From positions 39,404,168 to 39,468,167 of the forward strand of contig CM034534.1 of assembly GCA_020002185.1 (NCBI GenBank): a stretch of DNA of 64,000 bases, read 5' to 3'. The translations under genes were made by a program, and so were the position numbers. Below are positions 45,901 to 57,900 of this stretch, in pieces. The stretch comes from Paraescarpia echinospica. Lineage: Eukaryota; Annelida; Polychaeta; Sabellida; Siboglinidae. Positions within the stretch are counted from its first letter, which is position 1. The number at the start of each line of letters is the position of its first letter. The notes beneath the pieces were generated by a model. The model did no database searches and was not told where the DNA came from. It was given only the letters and a program-made list of their open reading frames with translations.

Positions 45901-48900
45901 AAGATGGCATTCAATCAGTCCATTCATATAAACAGGTCTACCAGGGAGTGAAATGTGAAATGCTTTGACTAGTCCAATGAACTGGATTCTGTGCTATATA
46001 GTAAGTAAGTAAGTAAGTAATTTATTTCCAACATTTAACATTACCCATTGCAATTAAACAAATACAATGTTGAATGTGGAAAGGGGGTGAACAGAAGTAC
46101 AATACTTGTCAGTGGTTCACCCCCAACTCATTTTAGGTGCTTGCGATGTAAATGCAATAAGTTTTTATAGATTGAAGATTTACCAATCAAAAATTATTGT
46201 ACACGGTGCCTACACCATAATAAGTTTATATTAATTTTGGTTTTTGACATTTTTGATATTCTTATGGGTCTCCATTTCTCCACATAGTACCACGATTACA
46301 ATAGTGCTGTATATCTCTAAATTATAGATGATTTGTACTTTTTTTTAAACATACAAATATGCTGACATTTTCTTAAATCTTCAGGTAAACTATTCCACAG
46401 TTTGAGTCCAATATTAGACACACATATAGCCTTCAAAGTTGTTTAAATACATCTCTCTGTCTTGTTACATACCAACATTCATTATTCAAGTGAAAACAGC
46501 TTAGAATGTTTTTCGGAAGTAAATGATATTTCACCTTGTACATCGTGATAGCCGTTTTATACTCAATATAATAAAAAAACTTCATAACTTTAAGATCAAC
46601 AAACAAGTTGTTTGTGTGGTCTTGAACTTTTGCTCCATATATAATACGAATCACTCTTTTTTGCAAAACAAATATCGGCCATAAGTTAGAACGATACGTG
46701 TTGCCCCAAATCTCAGAGCAGTAGTCAATATACGGCATAAAAGTATAACAAGGATAATGACTTGACATTTAATAAGCTTCGTGCTTTGTAAATTATTGAT
46801 GTTATTTTTGCTAATTTAGATTTAACCAATTGAATTTGTGTTTTCCAGGATAGCTTCTCATCAATTATTACACCCAGGAATTTGGTTTGGTACATCCTCG
46901 TGCGCCAGGGGTCGCTGCTGCTAATTATGTCAGTCCCAGCCAGCAGCACCCCTGGCTGATCGCTTTGCGAAACTCTGAATTTAAGCTCAGCCTATCAAAT
47001 CACTCACTAGATCAGTAGATCTACTCAGGTCAGGTGGTCATAATAAAAGTAATTTCAACCAACCATGGCTCATGTTACATGCAATGTTTAGGAAGTAGAA
47101 GCAATTATTCGAATACACAATACTGCTCAGCTGCTCGTGCTAATGGGCGAACGGGTCATTATATATTGGGATTCCCAGAAGTCGTTTATCCATCTTCAAA
47201 TTGGGGTGGGTATTTGCGCTGTTCTCACGGGTGATGCAGTCGCGACTGGCGAAGTCAATTACTAGTTTGACTCGGCTAACTTCCGCACTTTGCGTAGGGG
47301 ATCAGCCAGGGCTAGTTTTGCATGGCAAACAGCCCTGGCTTGCGAGGATGGTTTGGTACACTCTTTCTATGTTTTTTATGATTTATGGTTATATTGATGC
47401 CAGGAGCATTTATCTTTTTTCCAAATATCATGAAACTGGTTTTATTGACATTATGGGATAGTTTATTTAATTCGAACCAATTTTGTAAATTCAACAACTC
47501 CTGGTTGACTACTGCGCTAATCATATTTGGATCATCAGCACAATAGAATATGTTAGTGTCATCTGCAAATAAAATGAATTTTACTATATCAGAAACTTTG
47601 CATAAGTCATTGATATAAATCAAAAATAATTTTGGTTCAAGTATTGATCCTTGCAATTCTCCACATAATATGTTTAAACCATTAGATTTTACATTATCAA
47701 TACATACAAATTGTTTCCTCTTTTCAAGGTAACTGCTCAACCAATTATTTACAACCCCACGTATACCACACAATTCTATTTTTTTAACAGCAGATTGTGG
47801 TTTACAGTGTCGAAAGCTTTTTTTAAGTCAATAAACGATTTATTCTTATCAATTGCATTTGCTATTTCCTCAGTTAACTCCAACAACGACATGGAGGTTG
47901 ATCTGTTTTTTTGAAAACCATATTGACTTTCATTCACTATATCATTAAAATTATCTAACTTCAGGTCAAAGAGTTTTTGTAGAATTTTGGAGAACTGAGG
48001 TAATAATGACACAGGCCTATAGTTGGAAAATGCCTTTTTATCACCAGTTTTGAATAATGGAATGACTTTTGCCACTTTCATTTTATCTGGAAATATGCCG
48101 GATTTAAAAGATCTATTACAGATCTGAGTTAATCGTTTTACAATATGAGAAATAACCTTTTTTATGATATACATGTCTATATTATCATAATCATTAGAAT
48201 TTTCCCTTTAAAATTGTTAACAGCACTTAGTACTTCTTGTTCATCCGTAGCACGGAGAAACATAGAGGCTTTCGTTCTGATTTGTACATCCTCTTAATTA
48301 CTGGTTGCATTTAATGGTGTTTTGATTTTCCTGGCAAGCTGTGGTCCAACATTTATGAAGAAATCATTAAAGCCATTGGCTATTTCTGATTTAACAGTAA
48401 GGATTTTATTGTCGCTGACAAATGAATCTGGAATAGATTTATAGGTGTTTCCCTTTTTGATTATTGAATTTAATACTTTCCAAGTTCCTTTAATATCATG
48501 TTGATTTGTTTGCAATAATTTAGAATAGTGATCTTTTTCGGCTTGTCTTAGAATATTAATTAGCTTATTTTTATATCTTTTATAACTTTTTTCTGTGCTT
48601 TTTGATTTACAAGCAAGATATTTTTTGTGGAGATTGTTTTTCTTTTTACATGCATTTGCTAATCCTTTTGTAAACCTTGGTTTATATGAGTTGCTAACAA
48701 ATTCACTATATGCCTTGTTAATATCCTCCGGTTTCATAATCAAGTCCCAATTACAGTTGGCCAATGCCGAGCTAAATGTATACAATGCTCGTTTCTACAC
48801 CTGACATATTTAAAGCTTAGTCCTTTAGGTCTATCAATGTTACTTCTACTCAATGCGAAAACAGGTAAATGGTGACCATTTACCTGTTTTCGCATTGAGT

Positions 48901-51900
48901 AGAAGTAAAAAGGTTATTTCTCATATTGTAAATGTTACATTTTTACCAGTTACATCTGTAATTAATAATCCACTGCAAACCTCCTTTGTCAATTCGTTAC
49001 AGAAAATATTATCAATCAAAGTGGCGCTGAATTCAGAGCTTCCTTGGCTTTGTATTCAAGGGATATAATCCGTAACTATACATGACGTCTAGAAACTGTT
49101 TAGTTCCGTAGTGAGTATCATGTTTTAAAAGATCAAGATTATAATCACCACACCAGTACATAGTCTTATTGGTGTTTCTTGTCTTCTCAAATATATGTTG
49201 TAAAGTTTCATTAAATGTGTCCACATTTGATCCAGGAGTTCTGTATATACATCCTATGATAATATTCGTCCTACTATTTAGTTGTAATTCTACTGTGACA
49301 CATTCCATGATGTTGTCTATTGTCAATGACATACAACTGATTTCCTTAAAGTCAATGCATTTTCTAACGTAAATTACTACACCACCTCCTTTTTATTTTT
49401 GCGACTGACTTGTACGGATTCAAACCCTTATAAAATAAAACTGTATTCATTCCCTTCATGACTCCAAGATTCACTTATAACAACTACATCAAAGGGGTCA
49501 GGCAATGTATATACAAAATGTTTGATATTCTGAAAGTTTGCATTTAAGCTTCTTGCGTTAAAGTGTATTATTGATAAATCATTGCTGTGTTTTGTTTTAT
49601 GTTCAAATTTAGCTTCTGTATAATACGAAAAGTCTACTATTATGTCATTGTACAAGTTATTATCTGGATCGATATAGTCGCCATAATTATGATGTAAATA
49701 GTCGGTATGTTCATAACCTTTAATACCAAACTTGGAAGTTTTTCATAAATGTTAAAAAATGATTAATTCATGTCACTTTCGCTTGTAATATATCTAAATT
49801 CTTCATCACTTATATTGTGATAAGGAAAACAAATGACAGCCATCAACCTTCAATCACATCGACGAGGACTCGACAAGCCGAGCGCAGTCAGTTTCATCAT
49901 GCAACACATAGGTTTTGGCCACATCAGGTGACCCCAGTGTTCTTATAAGTACTTTTCCATTCCTCACCCACGTTGAGGCGATCTTGAGGTTTTTCTTTTT
50001 CAGGCAATGCTATTGTTTTTCTTTGTCAAGTGTTCGTTGATGTACACATTGCTTTTTCTGTGTTTGTAGGCATTGCGCAGCACCAGTGTTTTTGTTTTTC
50101 GATTTTATCAAATCTCACTATGATGTCTGGCTTGACATTTCATTGGTTTCGTTGATTTCCATTTGTGATAGATCGTTTGCGCAACGTATGGCATGCTGAG
50201 ATGTCTGATTTCTCGATGGTCAGTTGCAGTTTGTTGGCGAAGAACTGGATCATGCTGTCTTCCAGACTGTCTTCCTCGCCATCGCCGTCTCGTCGTTTTA
50301 CGCCTGGTGGAGTTGCTGCCGAACTGTAGGATGGTTGCTTTGTTTCCAGACCGGAGATGACGATGTTTTCTAGTCTGGAATATTGTTCCATGTCGTCTAG
50401 GCGTGACTTTAACTCTTTAATTTTGTTGTCCTTTTCCGCATTTTCACTTTCTAGTTTTTTTTACGATTTTAGTAACTGTGTTATATCTTGTCGAATGGGC
50501 AACAGTTCATCTAGTTTATCACTTATGAAGGATATTGCTTGTTTCAATTCTGCCATGTCATCATGTCAGTCTGTGCTGGACGAGGCTCGTGTTCGCCCCT
50601 TTGTTGGCATTGTCGAGAAGGGCAGAGATTCGATATAAGAACATATCTTTAACTATTTGTTTTCATTCTTCGTGTGCACACCGGGTTATCAAATATATTA
50701 AAAATGGGCCAAGTGGCCCTGAAGTCCTTTGGACTAATACGTCTATATGTGACCCCAGCTGACCAAATGAGTGATAGGTCGGAAAAATTGTAACATTGTT
50801 TTCTTACATCCTTGTAAAGGTTTGGTAGGGTGCTTTACACGGTTTCAAAAAAATATGACTGCTACAAAAATTGGCAAAGTTATGGAGCATTGAACATGGT
50901 AGGGATCAAAAAGTGAAAATGAAGAAAACGGCTGTTGAAGTTTTACATTATATATGCAAATGGATTGCATGGAAATATTACATGCACAACATTCAAAAGT
51001 GGCACACAGTATGTAATATGTATGTTATGTTGCAATGATACACTGGAAGTACAAATATGCTGCTACAAAGACTTATCAAGTTATGCCAGATTATGTCTTC
51101 ATGTGTAAAACTAAGAGGACAGATTATCTGAGAGCAAAAGGTAGACTCACTGTTTGACACAGTTTAAAACCTACAGGCAACTGTCCAGTTTAACAGGGGT
51201 CTAGTGGCTTAATGCTGTCTGTTGACACAAGCTACTGCCAGTGACCAATTACACATTAGTCACAGCTTCCATCAAACAATAGCAGGCAGAGAATCTTAGC
51301 TCCACAGCTGGGTGTAATACACAACCAGAGCCACCACTGATTCATGGTCAAGTAGTTTAGCTCAATGCACCAACTAAGACAATACACAACACTGTCAGTG
51401 ACAGTGTCCAGAGTGAGGCCTAAGCAGTGTCCTCATTGCTGAATAGATCAATTAAACCTGCCAAGTGGGTGACATTCTGCACAAGTGTTCATTAATCCTT
51501 AGTGCTTGTTCAGAACACCAGACTGACCACATACCTAAACAAAGCGAATGTAATAGGTGAAGAACAGGCAGTGTTCAGATAGGGGTATTGGTTGAATTGT
51601 ATTTGTCTCGACTCAAAAGGCTTTATTGTGTCTTCATCGATTATAAGAAAGCATTTGATTTAGTAGACCGGTCCTCCCTGTGGTATAAGATAATTTCATG
51701 CGGTATTAACGGTATTGTGTTGAAAGTTGTATACAACATGTACAAAAATGCTAAATCATGTATAAATGAGGGCCAGGCTGTGTCAGCCTTCTTCTCATGT
51801 GTAGAGGTATAGCAAGGAGAAAACTTGTGTCCTATAATTTTGAACACTGTTAGTCACAATTATAACGGACTTGACATGGCAGCTGGTTAAATTTACATAT

Positions 51901-54900
51901 ATAGTGTATAGCAGAACTATGTCAACTCTTCTAATGATTGACATTTGGTTGTTTCAGGTGTCAACTATATGGTGAATCTGTAATTATTAGTCTATATTGA
52001 TACAATTGATTTACACAGTACCATGTCTACACAAGGCATGGCAGGCATAAACAGAACAGTAGAATGCATTTGATATAAATAAAATGTAGGATATTTCACT
52101 CTGTAGTTGTCCAGAATATTAATTTTCTATGTTTGTCACCTACAGGTGACAGAATATTAATTTTCTATGTTTGTCACCTACAGGTTTCTACAGACAATAC
52201 ATCTTTAACCAATAAACACCACAGTCACACCATTTTATAATAATTAAATGAACATCAAAATAAACACAACTTGCAATTATAGAAAATCAATAGTTTTGAA
52301 TATACAGTTTAAAAGTGTTAGGCAAGGGTTCAGTCTAACAGGGGTCAAGTGTGTCTACTCTGCCTGGATGCTGTGACCAATTAAAGATTAGTCAAGGTCT
52401 CAATGGCCTAAAATTATTCAATCAAATACAGATTTCTCGTGCATAGTGGCAGTGCCCCAAGATATGTCTATGCAAAATTAGAGAAAAAGTTGCTGAACGG
52501 TTTCTGAGATACGGCAGCTAACGGCGGACGGCGGACGGCGGACGCAGAGTGTTGGCAATAGTCCCTTGGACCTTCGGCCAAAGGACTAAAAATCACTAAG
52601 AAACATTAATCTAAAACAATAATCCTCCACTCCTTTATACCTACATGTATGACTTTTCAGCATGAATAATTAACATATTTAAGTAGACAATTATTAATCA
52701 CTAACCAGATTAACTTGGCTAAAGGCACCACTAAGTGAAACTAATTATGTACAGACACCACTGATGCACTTGCATTTCTGATCAAAAGTTTTTTTGCATT
52801 ACATAGACTAGTTCATACATTGTAGATCAGTTAAGCCATCATTATAAATTATGAACTGGGATGCAATCAGTCTTGTTGACTCGCATCGCAATGACTCGAC
52901 TCGAGTCTGACTCGAGTCGCACATACATGTATAATGTATATGCTAAATGAGTGCTGTGCCAAAAATTATCTCGATAATCATGCTACATGTACGGTTCTTA
53001 TACGAAACATTTGATCTGCACTAAGTAAACATAGTCGTCATTGTATAATTATGACAGTTATAACTTATAAGTATCTATATGTAGAAATATGATTGAATGA
53101 CTCAAAATAGTGACAAGATTTGATATAAAATTCTGAGAGGTGACTCGAGTCACAACTCAAAATTTTCAGAGATGACTCGACTCGACTCAAGAGCTTGCGA
53201 CTTGCCAACAAGTCTGGATTGTTTACTTTATATATCAATACACAGAGTACACATTGCATGGAATCAGATCGTTATGTCACTATGAAAACATTTTATAAAC
53301 AAGATCTTCCCTTATCTTATCTTATCTAAAGACAGATGAAAGTGTTCACTAAAGTTGCATTCTGGGTGAAACTAACATTTGTGAAAAACTGCTTTTAAGG
53401 AAGTAGTATTTCTGTATGTACAATATTTACTTATTTGATCATACTTGCTACCATATATGTCACTTTGGATATGTTATTAGATAAATTATGCTTTTTGCAA
53501 AATTACCAGTCGCCAGGTTTGGAATAATAAATATAACTATGGTATGCAGATATCATTATACATTTTTGCACCAGCTTAGTTTAAAATTGCATAAAGTTTA
53601 TACAGTGTTGAAGAAAGTGATATATCGTGTATGTAGCATGGATGATCTCAGGATGCAACTTTAAGTGATCCTGTCTGTTCAGTTGCACAGAATCACTCTC
53701 TCCACCCTAGTATAGTTACTATATTATTAAGAATATTACCTCACAAACTGAGGAATAGCCAAGACTGGTTTCCACAAATTGAACTGTTAAATTAAAAGTG
53801 AACTTACATTCTGATATTGATTCGCATGCGGGAACGAAGTAGTCATCACAGATGATAGCAAGAGCAATAAACATGTAGACGGTGACAAAGACATGCAGAA
53901 GTACCCCTCCTTCTCTCCGCGCCTCAGGGGTGAACAGGAGGGGGCGTGGGAACTGTTCGATGGCGGGAGGAGTGCAGTTAGGATGGGCTCCAAGCAACCT
54001 CCGGGAGACATCTGAAAACAGAAATTGAAACTTTGAGAAAACATTAGGGGTCAGACCAGTTATACTTCTGGCTGTGTTTCATGTGAATGTAGGCAACAAG
54101 TGTTTTAGCAACTGATCTGCAATTCATCATAAGGAAACTCACTTCTATAATTAGCTCCTAAAATATATGTAGTTGTATTTACCCTGAAAAGTGACTTTGA
54201 AGTGTACACATTTCAAAAATGTCAGTTTGTTTGTTTACAGATGTTTCCACACAAGTCTTGCCGAAAGAAACTTTGTATGAAGGACTTCATGCATGCCTGG
54301 TGATAAACATTCACTCTATTAAATTTGTTTTTATGCACTAAGAAATTTTTTTCAATGTTTGAATAACAATGTTCATATATGACTAATGCATTGTAACAAA
54401 CATGGTTACACTTACTTAGAATTTTGGAATAATAGTTCTATTGACCTGTTTTGTAGATGTTATAAAGTACCCAGAGGTAACTGTGTATTCAACCAGGATG
54501 GTTCATACATTTGAAATACTGGTCCGATTGCAGTGAGATTGCCTTTTTTGGGTGGGTAGGATGTAAGTAAGTGATGTGAAAATTTGTCTAGAATGTTTAT
54601 AAAATCATGCAAAACATTCACATGGCCTAGCTACAATGGGAAAAACCCTGGTCTGACACCATTAAAAAGGGAATAATTTCATGAGTACTGTGATAGTGAT
54701 AGCTTCTTGAATGTAGAAATATTACCTTGTCGAGAAATAATCAGCAGTAAATAGGGGCTGTTGTAAATGTGCACACAAGATGGACATCATTAATTTAAAA
54801 TAAAATTGTATTCATAGAATGTACAGTTATGATGGACAATTTGGGAGTCAACAACATTTCTTGAGGAGATCAGAGGTGAGCTATATTAGGTAGTAGGAGT

Positions 54901-57900
54901 GATCAGGTATCAGTCTGATCATTCTTGTCCTGCTGTTGATCTAGCTTAATGGGACTAATTAGAGACACCTTGCAACTTGTCAACATGTCCAGGTGTTGGT
55001 GTTGACCAACATCAGCTGGTGTTTGTAAACGTCATCTTCATTTGGGATGATCTCATAAGTCAAAAAGCATTGTGTTTCATACTGGTACAAAACACCACCC
55101 ACCCGGCTAAAAATCTTAAATTCCACACCATGTGGTGTTGAATTTAAGATGGCTTCCAAAACCATGGTCAGTTGCCACTGGTTTCAACTGATATGACATG
55201 GTGCCAAGACACTACCCACCCAATTCAGATAGTCACAATAGCAACAATGTGCATTAATATTTGTTCCACTCAAGAGATGGTGCCACTATAGCAAGTTATT
55301 TGTCACAAGATAAGTAGTGACGTCCAATCTACCTGCTACCCATATATGTAATCGTATACCATTTTTGTGACTTTACAAAATGATATGACCATCCCGTATA
55401 CATAAATATTTAACCTTGGACCTGTCCTTATACTTTGAATAACATACAATGACTCATTAAAATAGTCAATAATATAGTTATATGTCATGTAATTATGTAT
55501 TAATTTTGTATTTTTGTACTTATATACTAATACTGAATTATATGATTATTATTAATATGTATTATTGTTCGATTTATTTTTGTTAAAAGGGGCTCCCATG
55601 TTAGGACATGTTATGTCTTATTGGGAGTCTCCTTGACCTTGATATTTAAATTATTTCAAGTTGTACATGTATGTATGTAGTTATGGTCAAACTAAATATA
55701 TCTGTCTGTCTGTCTGTCTAACAATGATGTGTATAATAGGGGTACCTCACAAAATGAACAAAGTTTCAGAGGTGTATACAAGCCTGCATTAAGAAGCATT
55801 CTTAAGGGAGGTGAGTTCCAAAAACCTCAAATATGGTGCCATGTATTTGATATCTTATGGATGACCACTTACATGTAATATGATTATATCTAACATTGAA
55901 AAGTTTCTTTTCAGAACATTTTATTTGTTGTTGCTGCAGTTAGTTGAATCAACTAAGTGTGCACAATTTTTCATAGTGTTTTCGTTTAACCAACCATCGC
56001 TAGGCCTAATAACCAGAAATGTACGGCAGGTGAAAGATGAAATTTGAATAATGGCAGCATCTACGTTGCTCTTTGGTGTGGGACTCATGCATAAAAACTG
56101 TTTCCATATAAGAAAAACCATGAAGACATTGCGAATTAAGGGGTAATTTATGCTAGCGGTAACAATACATAAATTTTATAATGTATCTAGTTTATATCAT
56201 TAGGACAATGATGAATTTCTCGATACATAAACACTTGTTATATTATTCCGTGATTCTGCCATCGGGCCTAAATCTCGCAGTCTCCACATCTACACTCAAT
56301 CCACTGTATCACAGCCTACAAAGAGCAGGGAAAACTTTCTCGAGACGACGAAAATGGGTGTGAGTAAACTGAGGCCGTAAATTTAATATGACGTCACGTA
56401 ACAATCTTACATGATTTTAGTTCAAGTCGTAGGAGGGTTTTGTAAGTGGATTCAGACCATGTAGAAATTCCTATTATTACTATTAGTAGCATCTATCTTT
56501 TATATGTTCCACTGGACTTGCAATGATAATTTTTTCGGATATCCCAATACTGTGTGGTGATTCATCAGCTTTAGCAGTCAGCCAAAAGTAGAGTGAGTTG
56601 TATTTACTAATGCGTGAATCTAACGGTTTATCAAAGCTGAATGAACCACACCACTGAGAAATGTTATTAATCATTTTAAAGTCTTGGCAGGACATTGATT
56701 TGTCACATTTTGTTGCACATTGTGTCATCAGTGAAATTTGAAGCAGGACCAAAGGCTTCATGCAATGTATTTAAACCACAGATTAAGCTTATTTTAAGTA
56801 ACCTTGTCTGTGCCCTTACCTAAAATCATCTTCTCAAGCCACTTGGTGATTGTTAGCAGGGGGTTAATGATTCAGATTACTCATTCCCATTTTTGGTATG
56901 ACTGTGGGGGAATCAAATTAATGCTCTGAACATCAATTGGTAATTTCAGGAATTTGTAGTTAGCCTGCCACTAACAGATGTTTACAATTTGAATATTTTG
57001 TATTACATTTGAATATTTCATGGGGGCAACATTCAAATTGTGAAGTCCTTTGGGCTTATTACATTATCAAAAATAAGGAACAGACGGGGTCAGTTTAACT
57101 CTGGAATACAATTGTACAGAGACCTGAACTGGGTGGCATATCTGACATGGTTGTGATCAGTTGTATTTGCATAATTAGTAATTAATTATAATGTAACTGC
57201 AATATTTTTAGAACTCTGTAATAGTAGTTGAGTTTTATGTAGCTGTATAACTGAAAATGACCACTGTCATTTAGCTCGACATTGGAGGTTGCCAGTAAAA
57301 TTGAATAAATTCATGTAAACCCTGTTTTAAATAAGAATTTAATCCAACATGAATTAAATACATTTTATTAACAGCGTTAGGATGTAAACATCGGCCAGAC
57401 ACATCTGGACAATGTAACTATAGATGATGTCTCAACTAAACTGGAGACAGTTATCCCTTGGGAGTACAACAGCAGGATTGCAGACAGGTCGCACAGACCC
57501 TATACCCCAAATATGGTATTTACGCTATGAGGTGACCAGGCAATAAGCAAGCAGTAGACAATCACTGTCCAGCGTCTGAACTGGAAAAGTTTCAGACTAC
57601 ATTCCTCTGTGGCCAGAGAAAGTTTGTTTTGTTCCTGCCAGCCTGTTTTTTTCCGTTTTACCCACCCTCCTTCCCCACCTGCTCCAGCTTAGGGGTCCTA
57701 GTGTTTTAGGTGGTGGTTTCTGGGCCCCACATTTATTTCGCTTAGATAGTTAATCATTGGCAATCCCATCGTCAGATATGTACAAATCATCTATGCTTGC
57801 AAGGAGAATTACGTTTTATTATTTAGGTCGCCAGCAATGCCCGTTGTCTATACCTTTTGTCTTCTGTCAAGGAGGAGTCAAAAATACAACCATTAATGTG

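Larger units (their letters stand above)
46003..50640 (-). mobile_element. Near-complete two-ORF LINE (CR1/L2-like), defective
   Basis: ORF1 (start near 50556): coiled coil ([36 protein letters not shown]) with one stop, then [19 protein letters not shown]2 endonuclease: [119 protein letters not shown] ([10 protein letters not shown] altered), FADDTNIF. C-terminus: [31 protein letters not shown]. Several frameshifts. The 3' UTR has a 10-bp hairpin (46083-46092 / 46125-46134). Tail is a TTAC-type repeat at 46003-46021. Confidence 0.92.

Noticed and set aside
48595..49068. Plus-strand frames including [11 protein letters not shown]
   Set aside because: The motif appears on the plus strand only because of the 34-bp palindrome; the LINE runs on the minus strand.
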